This document shows, piece after piece, positions 29,099 through 38,050 of a stretch of 64,000 nucleotides of DNA (its first letter is position 1; each line of letters opens with the position of its first letter). Under the pieces are notes generated by a model. The model saw only the letters and a program-made list of their open reading frames with translations, had not been told where the DNA came from and did not search any database. A program made the translations under genes and the position numbers. This stretch comes from Catenulispora acidiphila DSM 44928 (lineage in GTDB: Bacteria; Actinomycetota; Actinomycetes; Streptomycetales; Catenulisporaceae). The DNA lies in the NCBI RefSeq assembly GCF_000024025.1, contig NC_013131.1, positions 5,518,001 through 5,582,000 on the forward strand. Direction: 5' to 3'.

Positions 29099-30550
29099 TC
29101 AGGGTTTTGAATCAAGGCTCGGTATCGGTCCGTCGAAGGTCAGCTTGGCGACATAGGCGGCAGCGCTGAACGGCGCGGACTGCGGGAGGGCGATGTGCAG
29201 CCCGGCTGCGTCCTGGCGGTAGTCGCTCAGCGGGATGTACGCGTCGGTCTCGGGTCCGATCAGCTCGATCGCGCGCAGCGAGCCGAGGTCGAAGCGTCCT
29301 GCTGCCAGCGTGGCGATCGTCAGACCGCCCGCCGGCCAGCCGAGCACGGTCGCGTACAGGATGCGGCCCGGCTTGTCGCGCGTGAAGCGGATGTCCCTGG
29401 CGGTACCGGCCACTGGCGGGACGAAGGATCCGCCGCCCATCTCCGTCGGTCCCTCGCCGTAGACGGTCCATGCCCGGGTCTCGTAGACCGACTCGCCGTA
29501 GCGACGCAGGTAGTCGCCGATGGCGAGCAGGAGGGTGCGCTGCTCGTCGGGGATGACTCCCTCGGCGGTGGGGGCGATGTTGAGCAGGAGACCGCCGTTC
29601 TTGCTCACCCTGTCGATCAGCGAATGCAGGATCAGCTCGACCGGCACATACACGAGATCGGGTTTGTAGGACCAGCTGTCGACGGTGAGGATGTCATCGG
29701 TCAGCCAGTACGGATGGGTCAGGTCCTTCGGACCGCCGCGTTCGTAGTCGTAGACCTGGCCCTTGTCGGTGAGGCCGTCCTTGTAGGTGGCCACGACCTC
29801 GGTGCCCCACTCGCCGGCGCGGTTGTAGTAGTGGGCCAGGAATTCCAGGACGATCGGCTCCTCGATCTTGTCGAGGTTGACGTCCTGGTAGATGATGTCC
29901 GGCCGGGCCAGATCGATGACTTCCTTGAGTTTGTCCAGCCACAGCCGGTCGTGTTCCGGTTTGCTCAGTTGCCCGTAGAGCTTGCGCAGGGACCGCGTGG
30001 GCTGCGGCGGCACATGCTCGAAGTAGCCCGTGTAGTGGTAGGCGTGATGCATCGCCACCAGCAGCTTCAGCCCTTGTTCCCGGTAGGCCTCGGCGAACAG
30101 GGACAGCAGGTCCAATTGCGGTCCCTTGGCCACCGAGTTCCACTCGTTGACGCGGCTGTCCCACATCGAGAAACCGTCGTGGTGCTCGGCGACCGGTCCG
30201 GCGAAGCGCGCGCCGGCGTCGGCGATCAGCTGAGCCCACTCGTGCGGGTCGAAACGCCCGCCGGCCGAGGCGAGCGTCGGCGCGAACTTGACGAACCGGC
30301 CGGACCTGTCGTCGGCGCCTTCGATGAAGCGGTGGTACGGCCACGTCTGGGGATCGCCGTAGGTCTCGACGTGGTGTTGCCGCTCCGCGCCGTCGGGATA
30401 GTACATCGCGCGTGGATACCACTCGTTGGCGAACGCCGGGACGCTGAAGGCGCCCCAGTGGTGGTAGATCCCGAACTTGGCGTCTTGGAACCATTCCGGT
30501 GCTGCGACGTGTCGGTCGACGGAGGCCCAAGTCGGCGTGAAGAGGGTCAC
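29099..30550 (-). CDS. GH29 alpha-L-fucosidase (intracellular)
   Basis: A 483-residue GH29 protein starting directly with the catalytic barrel (WFQDAKFGIYHHWGAFSVPAF) and containing AEHHDGFSMWDS, the AMHHAYHYTG region and the IIYQDVNLDK strand that holds the predicted nucleophile aspartate. The second half has NGGLLLNIAPTAEG and a C-terminal beta-sandwich. No signal peptide is present, so it would cleave fucosides after import, in contrast to the secreted neighbours. It is divergent from the GH5-X2 gene, with a CGAAAGTTTCT box 28 bases before its start. Confidence 0.92.
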   Translation of the reverse strand: MTLFTPTWASVDRHVAAPEWFQDAKFGIYHHWGAFSVPAFANEWYPRAMYYPDGAERQHHVETYGDPQTWPYHRFIEGADDRSGRFVKFAPTLASAGGRFDPHEWAQLIADAGARFAGPVAEHHDGFSMWDSRVNEWNSVAKGPQLDLLSLFAEAYREQGLKLLVAMHHAYHYTGYFEHVPPQPTRSLRKLYGQLSKPEHDRLWLDKLKEVIDLARPDIIYQDVNLDKIEEPIVLEFLAHYYNRAGEWGTEVVATYKDGLTDKGQVYDYERGGPKDLTHPYWLTDDILTVDSWSYKPDLVYVPVELILHSLIDRVSKNGGLLLNIAPTAEGVIPDEQRTLLLAIGDYLRRYGESVYETRAWTVYGEGPTEMGGGSFVPPVAGTARDIRFTRDKPGRILYATVLGWPAGGLTIATLAAGRFDLGSLRAIELIGPETDAYIPLSDYRQDAAGLHIALPQSAPFSAAAYVAKLTFDGPIPSLDSKP

Positions 30551-30577
30551 GGCGGACTCCCAATGATCTCTTGGTTA

Positions 30578-30588
30578 CGAAAGTTTCT
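30578..30588. promoter_or_regulatory. YGAAASTTTCR-type box (copy 1)
   Basis: CGAAAGTTTCT, one base from a perfect 5-1-5 palindrome, lies in the 224-bp gap between GH29 and GH5-X2. The same gap holds further GAAAC and TTTTCG half-sites at about 30718-30755. Similar boxes precede GH6 and GH54-2. Confidence 0.5.
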
Positions 30589-30774
30589 CGCGACCGTACT
30601 ATCGAACAGAGCATGCGGGAAGGGCCGTAGCAGGCTCCTGTCACTCAGGGTCGCCGCCGACCGCGGCACGAAGCAGCCCAAAGCCTTGCTGTGGCTCGAC
30701 ATCCTCAGTACGTTCCGCGCGAAACATCGTCGCTCGTTTTCGAGAAACATTTTCGCCATGTGCAAGGAGGTCTC

Positions 30775-32493
30775 GTGCATCGCTCTCCGCTACGCAAGGT
30801 TCGAAGGCGTACCGGTCCAAGACTCGCCGGGTTCGCAAGCCTGCTGCTGGCGATCACCGGCATGCTGCTCCCCGCGACAGCGCACGCCACCGCTGGCGCC
30901 CCGGCAGCCGCCGGACCGATGCGGTTCCTCGCGGCCATGCAGCCCGGCTGGGGTCTGAGCAACACCTTCGACGCCATCCCCGACCCGACGTCCTGGGGCA
31001 ACCCGCCGGTCACCAAGGCCCTGATCGACCAAGTACGCTCCGACGGCTTCCACAGCATCCGCATCCCGGTCACCTGGGGCGGCCACGAAGGCGCCGCGCC
31101 GAGCTACACCATCGACCCGGCCTTCATGAACCAGGTCAAGCAAGCAGTGGACTGGTCACTGTCCGACGGGCTCTACGTCGTCCTCGACGTCCACCACGAC
31201 TCCTGGCAGTGGATCAGCAACATGGCCGGCGACCCGACCGGCGTCCTGGCCCGATTCGACGCCACCTGGACCCAGATCGCCGACACCTTCAAGGCAGAAT
31301 CCGACAAACTCGTCTTCGAATCCGTCAACGAACCCCAATTCACCAACACCACCGATACCCAAGCCGAGGCACTGCTCGATCAACTCAACACCGCCTTCAG
31401 CCACCTCATACGCGCCACCGGCAGCACCAACACACACCGCTACCTGCTCCTGCCCACCCTCGGCGACACCCCCACCAAGCCACTGATGGACAGCCTGCTC
31501 AACACCATCGAGACGCTCCACGACCCCGATGTGATCGCCAGCTTCCACTACTACGGCTACTGGCCCTTCGCGGTGAACATCGCCGGCGCGACCACCTTCG
31601 ACACCACCGCCCAACAGGACATGACCACCGACTACCAGCTCGCCCACGACGAGTTCATCACCAAGGGCATCCCCGTCTGCGCCTGCGAGGTCGGACTCCT
31701 CGGCTACGACTACACCAAACCCGGCGTCATCGAGCGCGGAGAAACACTCAAATACTTCGAAGCCCTCGGCGACGAATCACGGAGCACCGGCATCCCCACC
31801 GACTACTGGGATTCCTACATCAACCGCGCCACACTCCAGCCGCGCGACCCCGATCTGTTCGCCCAAATCCAGTCGAGTTGGCGGGCGTCTTCAGGAACCG
31901 CCTCATCCGACATGGTGTTCCTGCCACAAGCCAGTCCGATAGCGGCTCACAGCCTCACACTGAACCTCAACGGCGACACCTTCACCGGCCTCACCCAGGG
32001 CGATGTCAGACTTGCCCAAGGCAGGGACTACACCGTCTCCGGCGACCAGCTCACCCTCACCGCATCCCTGCTGACACGGCTGGCCGGCAACGGGCCCACC
32101 GGACCCAACGCGACGCTGCAGGCACACTTCTCCCACGGCCTGCCATGGCAGATCAGCGTCATCGTCAGCAGCCAGCCCACCCTGGCCGCCGCCACCGGAA
32201 GCACCAGCTCCTTCGCGGTCCCCACGCGGTTCAACGGCGACATCCTGTCCACCATGCAGGCGCAGTACGCCGACGGCAGCAATGCCGGGCCGGCCAACTG
32301 GACCTCATACCTGGAATACTCCACGGCGTTCGCCGCGGACTACGCCAACGGCAACACCACATTGACATCAGCGTTCTTCGACTCGCTGACCGACGGCGCG
32401 AAGGTCACCCTCACGTTCCACTTCTGGAGCGGAGCCACCGCCACCTACTACGTCACCAAGAACGGCACCGCCGTCACCGGCACGACCTCCTGA
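30775..32493 (+). CDS. Secreted GH5 endoglucanase with X2/Ig and CBM46-like modules
   Basis: A 572-residue secreted enzyme. Signal peptide to about 43. GH5 barrel about 45-375 with IRIPVTWGG, the acid/base E in VFESVNEPQF and the nucleophile E in CACEVGLLGYD. An X2/Ig-like module (about 380-472) contains HSLTLNLNGDTFTGL. A final module (about 473-572) with RFNGDILSTMQ, NWTSYLEYSTAF and KVTLTFHFWSGATATYYVTK matches the CBM46 type. The three-part build is that of processive or xyloglucan-active GH5_4 enzymes. The start is GTG 30775, with AAGGAGG six bases upstream; an in-frame ATG at 30691 is rejected. Confidence 0.9.
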   Translation: MHRSPLRKVRRRTGPRLAGFASLLLAITGMLLPATAHATAGAPAAAGPMRFLAAMQPGWGLSNTFDAIPDPTSWGNPPVTKALIDQVRSDGFHSIRIPVTWGGHEGAAPSYTIDPAFMNQVKQAVDWSLSDGLYVVLDVHHDSWQWISNMAGDPTGVLARFDATWTQIADTFKAESDKLVFESVNEPQFTNTTDTQAEALLDQLNTAFSHLIRATGSTNTHRYLLLPTLGDTPTKPLMDSLLNTIETLHDPDVIASFHYYGYWPFAVNIAGATTFDTTAQQDMTTDYQLAHDEFITKGIPVCACEVGLLGYDYTKPGVIERGETLKYFEALGDESRSTGIPTDYWDSYINRATLQPRDPDLFAQIQSSWRASSGTASSDMVFLPQASPIAAHSLTLNLNGDTFTGLTQGDVRLAQGRDYTVSGDQLTLTASLLTRLAGNGPTGPNATLQAHFSHGLPWQISVIVSSQPTLAAATGSTSSFAVPTRFNGDILSTMQAQYADGSNAGPANWTSYLEYSTAFAADYANGNTTLTSAFFDSLTDGAKVTLTFHFWSGATATYYVTKNGTAVTGTTS

Positions 32494-32508
32494 ACGAGAA
32501 ATGCCTGC

Positions 32509-32543
32509 GGGCCCGGACCGGTAGGAGTCACCGGTTCGGGCCC
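32509..32543. terminator. 14-bp hairpin terminator
   Basis: GGGCCCGGACCGGT pairs with ACCGGTTCGGGCCC (one G-U pair, 7-nt loop) between the convergent GH5-X2 and lacI-type genes. Confidence 0.8.
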
Positions 32544-32551
32544 ACGCACGT

Positions 32552-33592
32552 TCACCCCGCCGGCTTGGGCGGCGCGGTACTCCGGCGCACCGTGAGGGTG
32601 GTCGCGAGTTCCACCCCGAGCTGCGGCGTTTCCTCGCCTCGGCCGAGCGCCAGCGCGAGCTCGGTGGCCGCTGCCGCCATCTGGCTCAGCGGCTGGTGGA
32701 CGGTGGTCAGCTGCGGATCCAGCCAGGCCGCCACCGGCAGGTCGTCGAAGCCGACCACGCTCACATCGTCGGGGATGCGCAAACCGGCTTCCCGCGCGGC
32801 CTGGTAGACCCCGATCGCCTGCAGATCGTTGGACGCGAACACCGCGGTGGGACGATCGGCCAGAGCGAACAGGCCACAGGCGGCGGCGTAACCGGCTTCC
32901 TTGCTGGGCTCCGCCTCGACGGTCAGTTCCGGATCCACCGGCAGACCCGCGGCGGCCATCGTGAAGGCGTACGCGGCCGTCCGGGCATCGAAGCACATCA
33001 GTCCCGCGGGTCCGCGGACCATGGCTATACGCCGGTGTCCGAGGCCGATCAGATGCCGGGTCGCCGTCTGCCCGCCCCGCCAGTTGGTCGCGCCGACGAA
33101 GGGAACGTCCTCGGGCAGCTCGCTGATCGGATCGAACACGACGAACGGAATCCCGTTGGCAGCCAACTGCTCCCGCTCGGCGTCCGACAGCTGCGCCACG
33201 GACAAGACGGCCTTGGGACGGCGGAACACCATGTCGTCCATCGGCTCGGGCAGCGAGTCGTGCAAACCGAACTCCGAGACCGTCACCCCGATCCGGTGCT
33301 TACGGGCCACCTGCTCGACACCCCGGATGATCTCCACCGCCCACAAGCTCTCCAACTCCCGGAACACCAGCTCCAAGGTGTTGCTCCGGAACGGAGGCTT
33401 GCGATAGCCGTGCTGGATGATCAAGTCCTCGATCCGAGCCCGGGTGTCGTCGGAGACCCCGGGCCGGCCGTTGAGCACCTTCGAGACCGTGGGGACCGAC
33501 ACGCCCGCGCTCTCAGCGATGTAGGCGATGGTGACAGGCCCGTCCCGACGCTTCGCGACGCCCGCAGGCCTCGCCGACCGATCATCCGTCAC
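32552..33592 (-). CDS. LacI-family transcriptional regulator
   Basis: A 346-residue sugar-responsive repressor. The N-terminal HTH (about 19-70) reads VTIAYIAESAGVSVPTVSKV then LNGRPGVSDDTRARI, with the hinge helix near 70. A periplasmic-binding-protein-like effector domain fills the rest (VLSVAQLSD, PFVVFDP, GHRRIAMVRG, AVFASNDLQAIG, VSVVGFDDLPVA). It sits within the glycosidase block and is the only LacI protein in the window, so it is the natural candidate for binding GTTAGCGCTAAC and/or TGTTACCGGTAACA; the effector sugar is unknown. Confidence 0.92.
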   Translation of the reverse strand: MTDDRSARPAGVAKRRDGPVTIAYIAESAGVSVPTVSKVLNGRPGVSDDTRARIEDLIIQHGYRKPPFRSNTLELVFRELESLWAVEIIRGVEQVARKHRIGVTVSEFGLHDSLPEPMDDMVFRRPKAVLSVAQLSDAEREQLAANGIPFVVFDPISELPEDVPFVGATNWRGGQTATRHLIGLGHRRIAMVRGPAGLMCFDARTAAYAFTMAAAGLPVDPELTVEAEPSKEAGYAAACGLFALADRPTAVFASNDLQAIGVYQAAREAGLRIPDDVSVVGFDDLPVAAWLDPQLTTVHQPLSQMAAAATELALALGRGEETPQLGVELATTLTVRRSTAPPKPAG

Positions 33593-34086
33593 GGGGTCAT
33601 TCTCGCACCACGCGCAACGGGGCAGAGCGAGTACGGCTCCTGCCTTGATTCCCCGGCCAGATCTCTCGGTCAGCCAGAACGCTGCCTTGGCAGAGGAGCA
33701 TCACCGGATCGGGCTAACCGATCTGATGGGTCGGACGGATTCCAGTCCAGGTGCACGAACTCCGCCGTGCGATTCCGACAGCCATCATCGCTCCTGGTCA
33801 AGAGCCTAGCCATCGACTGAACGGGCCAACGCCCCGCTATGCCGCAGACGCCTGGTCGATCACACCTTCAGGTCATGCTCCCAAAAATCTGTAGCCGTCG
33901 GTGTAGACATCCGGCCGCTGCCTGGGTAGTGTTCCTGTCGTAACCGCAAGAGGCGAAAGGCGCGGCAGACACGAACTGGCGCGAGGCAAGTGCAAGTGCA
34001 GGACGGCAATAGGGTTCCGGGGCCAGCAGTGCTGGTGGGCGCCGGGGCCGACGGCCGGGCCGCAAGACAGGGCCCGGGGCTGCCGA

Positions 34087-34158
34087 GCAGTACCGCATGT
34101 GAAGTAGGCAGTACCGCAAGTGCAGTGAGCAGTACCGCAAGTGAAGTAGCAGTACCCC
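34087..34158. repeat. 21-bp tandem repeat, about 3.5 copies
   Basis: Units begin GCAGTACCGCA(T/A)GTG and run at 34087, 34108, 34129 and 34149 (21, 21 and 20 bp, last partial). They are contiguous with no spacers, so not CRISPR. They could be iterons for a DNA-binding protein or simple slippage. Confidence 0.85.
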
Positions 34159-34365
34159 GTTTGGCAGGACACGAAGGAAAAGAGGAACGAACACCATCAG
34201 GATCGCCCAGGCGAAGAACGTACCTGGGTGGGCAGTCCAGTCCCGGATGGGAAGGTGATTTCCGGTCACACCTCCGAGATCCCCGCGACAAGCCCTTCAA
34301 GGCTGGTGCGCGGAGAAGTAGGCCGACGCATTCTGGTCGGCATGTAGATGGTGTTATATCCCCCA

Positions 34366-34393
34366 GGGCCCGGTGCCGTACGGCACCGGGCCC
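34366..34393. terminator. 28-bp perfect palindrome (hairpin) upstream of the merR-type gene
   Basis: Half-site GGGCCCGGTGCCGT is followed directly by its complement, giving a 12-bp stem with a GTAC tetraloop. It ends 40 bases before the GTG start. It may be a U-less terminator/attenuator or a protein site; the choice is open. Confidence 0.6.
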
Positions 34394-34433
34394 CTCCTCG
34401 CGTTCACATTCACAACAGACAAAAGAGGTGCAA

Positions 34434-34784
34434 GTGCCAGGCAGTACCCGCTCCACCCCGGCCGACAGGCTGGACGACGACGACTATCCGGCCTACACAA
34501 TGGGCCGGGCCGCCGAAATGATCGGCGCCACCCCCGCGTTCCTGCGGGCCTTGGGCGAGGCCAAACTGATCGTGCCGCTGCGCTCCGACGGCGGCCACCG
34601 CCGCTACTCCCGCTACCAACTGCGCATCGCCGCCCGCGCCCGCGAACTCGTCGACACCGGCACCCCCGTCGACGCCGCCTGCCGCATCATCATCCTGGAA
34701 GACCAACTCGAAGAAGCCCAACGCCTCAACGCCGAACTCCGCCGACACGCAGCAGAGAACACCGCGCCCGCCGAGGGAACATGA
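34434..34784 (+). CDS. MerR-type HTH regulator
   Basis: A 116-residue protein with a single MerR-like winged helix (about 17-80: YTMGRAAEMIGATPAFLRAL, then RSDGGHRRYSRYQL) and a C-terminal helix (LEDQLEEAQRLNAELRRHA) that could form the antiparallel coiled coil of MerR dimers. No cysteine metal site and no effector domain are present. GTG 34434 is chosen because AAAAGAGG precedes it by five bases. Target unknown; the upstream palindrome and iterons are possible sites. Confidence 0.8.
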   Translation: MPGSTRSTPADRLDDDDYPAYTMGRAAEMIGATPAFLRALGEAKLIVPLRSDGGHRRYSRYQLRIAARARELVDTGTPVDAACRIIILEDQLEEAQRLNAELRRHAAENTAPAEGT

Positions 34785-34870
34785 CCTGAGCCGGCACAGC
34801 CGCCGATGCCGCCTCCGGCTACTCCTGCGCGACAACCTAGCGAGTGCAGCGCTGGGGATAGGTTGGCCAG

Positions 34871-35410
34871 GTGGAGACCTATGAGGATCTGCCAGCAGAG
34901 TTGATGACAGAGCGGCTCCGGTTGCGGCAATGGCACTCGTCGGATGCCGAGGAGTACCGCGGGCTGTGGCTTGAGCGGGATCCACGTGTATTGCGGCGAA
35001 TCGACGCGGAAGGGCGCCCGACAGTCGACGATCTCCGCGAGGGGATCACTCGCAATCCGCAGGGAGCGGAGCCCGGGCTGGGTTTGCTGGCGATCGAGCT
35101 GCGGGTTTCGGGGGCGTTCATCGGATACTGCGGATTGACCGTCAACGGAGCGTCTTTCGACGAGCCCGAGATCGCGTTCGAGGTCGCCCGGAGAGCCCAC
35201 GGTCACGGGTATGCCACAGAGGCTGCGCGTGCGATCGTCGAAGCCGCGGCCCGGACGGGCCGGCGGCGGCTGTGGGCGACCGTACGGGAGTGGAATGCGG
35301 CATCGTTCCGGGTGCTCGAGAAGCTTGATTTCCACCGGAGCGGTCGCATCGATGAGGACGCCGAGCATGGCGATTCGATCTGGATGACACGCGTACTCGA
35401 CCAGGCATAG
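34871..35410 (+). CDS. GNAT-family N-acetyltransferase
   Basis: A 179-residue acetyltransferase of the RimJ/RimL-like type. MTERLRLRQW opens the fold, FIGYCGLTVNG and FEVARRAHGHGYATEAARAI form the acetyl-CoA-binding strand-loop-helix, and WNAASFRVLEKLDFHRSGR is the conserved motif B end. The acceptor (ribosomal protein, antibiotic or metabolite) is unknown. The start is GTG 34871 without a strong ribosome site. Confidence 0.88.
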   Translation: METYEDLPAELMTERLRLRQWHSSDAEEYRGLWLERDPRVLRRIDAEGRPTVDDLREGITRNPQGAEPGLGLLAIELRVSGAFIGYCGLTVNGASFDEPEIAFEVARRAHGHGYATEAARAIVEAAARTGRRRLWATVREWNAASFRVLEKLDFHRSGRIDEDAEHGDSIWMTRVLDQA

Positions 35411-35566
35411 ACGGCGAGGCAGACGCCGGCGCAGCGCCCTGGCCCGCTTCGACCGGACTCGACGCCCTCCGCACCCGAGCCGCTGTCGTCGCCGTCTGCC
35501 GAACCGGCCGTGTCGGGCATGACGGGCTATTGACGTCCGGCCGCCCTGTTGGCACTTTCAGTCAGA

Positions 35567-35588
35567 GAGGTCGAACCGATTCGACCTC
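35567..35588. promoter_or_regulatory. Perfect 9-4-9 inverted repeat upstream of GH27
   Basis: GAGGTCGAA-CCGA-TTCGACCTC lies 20-41 bases before the GTG start of the GH27 gene, where a repressor would block transcription. It is unrelated to the other two motifs in the block, suggesting a separate regulator. Confidence 0.6.
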
Positions 35589-35607
35589 GTGCGAAAAGGA
35601 CTGAGTT

Positions 35608-37308
35608 GTGGTCAATCTGAGAAGTCGCAAGATGCTGCGGGCTGCGATCCTTGCCGTGGTCTGCGCGCTGGCCTCGCCTGTCGGGCTGGTCGGCTCGCGC
35701 GTGCAAGCCGCCGTGGCGGACTCCCCGGCGCGTGCGGCGCCTGCGGCGGTGGCGGCGGCCTCGACGGTGAGCGCGCCGCCGATTGGCTGGGCGTCGTGGA
35801 ACACTTTCGCCGCGCAGATCAACTACAACGTCATCAAGGGGCAGGCCGACGCGTTGGCGTCCTCCGGCATGGAAGCCGCCGGCTATCAGTACGTGAACAT
35901 CGACGAGGGCTGGTGGCAGGGTACCCGCGACGCCTCCGGAAACATCACGGTGGACTCGGCAGACTGGCCCGGCGGGATGAAGGCCATCGCCGACTACATC
36001 CACAGCAAGGGGTTGAAGGCCGGGATCTACACCGACGCCGGGAAGAACGGCTGCGGCTACTACTACCCGACCGGCCGTCCTGCGGCTCCGGGAAGCGGCA
36101 GCGAAGGTCATTACGATCAGGACTTCCTGCAGTTCTCCCAGTGGGGCTTCGACTACGTCAAGGTCGACTGGTGCGGCGGCAACGCCGAGGGCTTGAACGC
36201 GCAGAACACCTACCAGGCGATCAGCGACGCGATCGGCCGCGCCACGGCGCAGACCGGCCGTCCGATGGTGCTGTCGATCTGTGATTGGGGCAATCAGAGC
36301 CCGTGGAACTGGGCGCCTGGCATGTCCGCGCTGTGGCGCACCAGCGGCGACATCATCTACTACGGCCAAGCCCCCTCGATGACCAACGTGCTGGCCAACT
36401 TCGACGCCGCGCAGCATCCGGCCGCCCAAAGCCCCGGCCACTACAACGATCCGGACATGCTGATCGCCGGCATGCCCGGATTCACCGCGGCGCAGAACCG
36501 CACCCACCTGAGCCTGTGGGCCATCTCCGGCGCGCCCCTGTTGGCCGGCAACAACTTGTCGACTATGAGCAGCGACACCCGTGCCGTCCTGACCAACCCC
36601 GAAGCGATAGCCATCGACCAGGACTCCCGCGGCCAGCAGGGCGTGAAGGTGGCCGAAGCCCAAAGCGGGCTGCAGGTGTACAGCAAGGTCCTGTCCGGCA
36701 GCGGCCGCCGCGCGGTGGTCCTACTCAACCGCACCGGCTCGACGGCGACCATCACCGCCCCATGGTCGGCCTTGGGACTGACCGGCGCCGCCTCGGTCCG
36801 CGACGTGTGGGCCGCCGTCGACCGCGGCAGCTTCACCGGAAGTTACGCCGCCACCGTCCCCGCCGGCCAGGCCGTCCTGCTCACCGTGACCGGCACCGAC
36901 GGTACCGGCGGCGGCACCGGCAGCGCCAAGCAGATCATCGGCACCCCATCCGGACGCTGCGTCGACATCAACAACTCCTCCACCACCAACGGCACCCAGG
37001 CCCAACTGTGGGACTGCAACGGCCAAAGCAACCAGCAGTGGACCCCCACCGCCACCAAACAGCTGATGATCTACGGCACCAAGTGCCTGGACGCCTCCAA
37101 CCAGGGCACCACCAACGGCACCCCAGCCGTCATCTGGGACTGCAACGGCCAAACCAACCAGCAATGGACCATCAACGCCAACGGCACCATCACCGGCGTC
37201 CAATCAGGCCTCTGCCTCGACGCCTCCGGCGCGGCCACCGCCAACGGCACCAAGCTGCTGCTGTGGACATGCAGCGGCGCCGCCAACCAGAAGTGGACTG
37301 TGAAGTAG
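35608..37308 (+). CDS. Secreted GH27 alpha-galactosidase with CBM13
   Basis: A 566-residue secreted enzyme. Signal peptide to about 37. GH27 barrel from GWASWNTFAAQINY (about 53), with the nucleophile D in YVKVDWCGG and the acid/base region ALWRTSGDI. A C-terminal beta-sandwich ends near residue 430, followed by a ricin-type trefoil (about 436-566) with three QLWDCNGQSNQQW-like repeats. It would release alpha-linked galactose from galactomannan or similar polymers. The start is GTG 35608, with AAAAGGA upstream. Confidence 0.93.
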   Translation: MVNLRSRKMLRAAILAVVCALASPVGLVGSRVQAAVADSPARAAPAAVAAASTVSAPPIGWASWNTFAAQINYNVIKGQADALASSGMEAAGYQYVNIDEGWWQGTRDASGNITVDSADWPGGMKAIADYIHSKGLKAGIYTDAGKNGCGYYYPTGRPAAPGSGSEGHYDQDFLQFSQWGFDYVKVDWCGGNAEGLNAQNTYQAISDAIGRATAQTGRPMVLSICDWGNQSPWNWAPGMSALWRTSGDIIYYGQAPSMTNVLANFDAAQHPAAQSPGHYNDPDMLIAGMPGFTAAQNRTHLSLWAISGAPLLAGNNLSTMSSDTRAVLTNPEAIAIDQDSRGQQGVKVAEAQSGLQVYSKVLSGSGRRAVVLLNRTGSTATITAPWSALGLTGAASVRDVWAAVDRGSFTGSYAATVPAGQAVLLTVTGTDGTGGGTGSAKQIIGTPSGRCVDINNSSTTNGTQAQLWDCNGQSNQQWTPTATKQLMIYGTKCLDASNQGTTNGTPAVIWDCNGQTNQQWTINANGTITGVQSGLCLDASGAATANGTKLLLWTCSGAANQKWTVK

Positions 37309-37417
37309 GGGCGCTCGGCGACTCGGCTGGTTAATGGGTTTCTAGAAGCTTTTTAGACACCCCTGACTGATGTGTGGGTCGGGTGGGGTGGGTGGTGTGG
37401 GGTGGGTGGGTGCGGTT

Positions 37418-37608
37418 GGTTTGTGGGTTTTTAGAAGCTTTTTACGTCTTCGAGCATGGTTTGATGGCCTCGCAGGGGGCGCAGTTCGGTGGAGCGTGTC
37501 CGGGTCGCGTTGGCGGCCGGCGGTTGTTCGTGTCCACGACCGCGCGCCGGTCCGAGTCACTGCGCACACGTTTGTGTTGGCGGCTGACGGCCGCGTTTGA
37601 GGGGCGCC
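37418..37608 (+). repeat. Repeat F, copy 1
   Basis: About 190 bp starting GGTTTGTGGGTTTTTAGAAG and ending GTTTGAGGGGC. It is highly similar to the complement of 38314-38504 and similar to 38554-38729. Shared blocks include GATGGCCTCGCAGGGGGCGC and GTCCGAGTCACTGCGCAC. Confidence 0.85.
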
Positions 37609-37715
37609 AAAAATCAAGGGCAGGGCCTCCGGCGGCGCCTTCGCGGCGAGCGGCCTCGCTCCGGGGAGGGGGCGGTCGCGCTGTCCGGCGGCGGTTGTTG
37701 CTTGTGGTCGCCTTA

Positions 37716-37873
37716 GTCCCGGATTCCCCGTCGCGTCGTCGCCGTAAACGGAATCATTTCGGCCTGGCGGAGTAAAGTCGCATCGCTTTTGCTGTGGTTG
37801 AGAAACGCCCGACTTGACACCGCCAGTCCGAAAAGATTGGCAGAGCCCGCCGACGCGACGGGGAATCCGGGAC
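37716..37873 (+). mobile_element. MITE-like long-hairpin element, copy A (158 bp)
   Basis: The element is bounded by perfect 23-bp inverted termini beginning GTCCCGGATTCCCC. Inside, a second imperfect stem pairs CTGGCGGAGTAAAGTCG with CGACTTGACACCGCCAG, so nearly the whole element folds on itself. No coding capacity. Copy B at 38051-38210 is about 85% identical in the opposite orientation (by-eye estimate). Confidence 0.75.
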
Positions 37874-38050
37874 ACAACCCCGTATGGTGTGGAGGATCCA
37901 CCGACGTGGGTGGCAGGCTGCTGCTTCATCTACTCGCCGACACCTTCGGGAAAGGCAGTTGCGCTTTTCACCGGCATCGCGCCGGGACTGGCAGCCTGCA
38001 AGTGGTGAGCATTCTGCGATAGGCGGGGGACCTCCTCTCACAAGGGTGTT

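Larger units (their letters stand above)
33593..34433. other. 841-bp gene-free region
   Basis: Between the lacI and merR-type genes. It contains a 21-bp tandem repeat block (34087-34158) and a 28-bp perfect palindrome (34366-34393). Open frames on both strands across the repeats have repeat-derived, unconvincing protein sequences, so no gene is called. Confidence 0.7.

Noticed and set aside
34087-34158. Possible CRISPR array
   Set aside because: Units are contiguous 20-21-bp tandem copies without spacers, and there are no cas genes.
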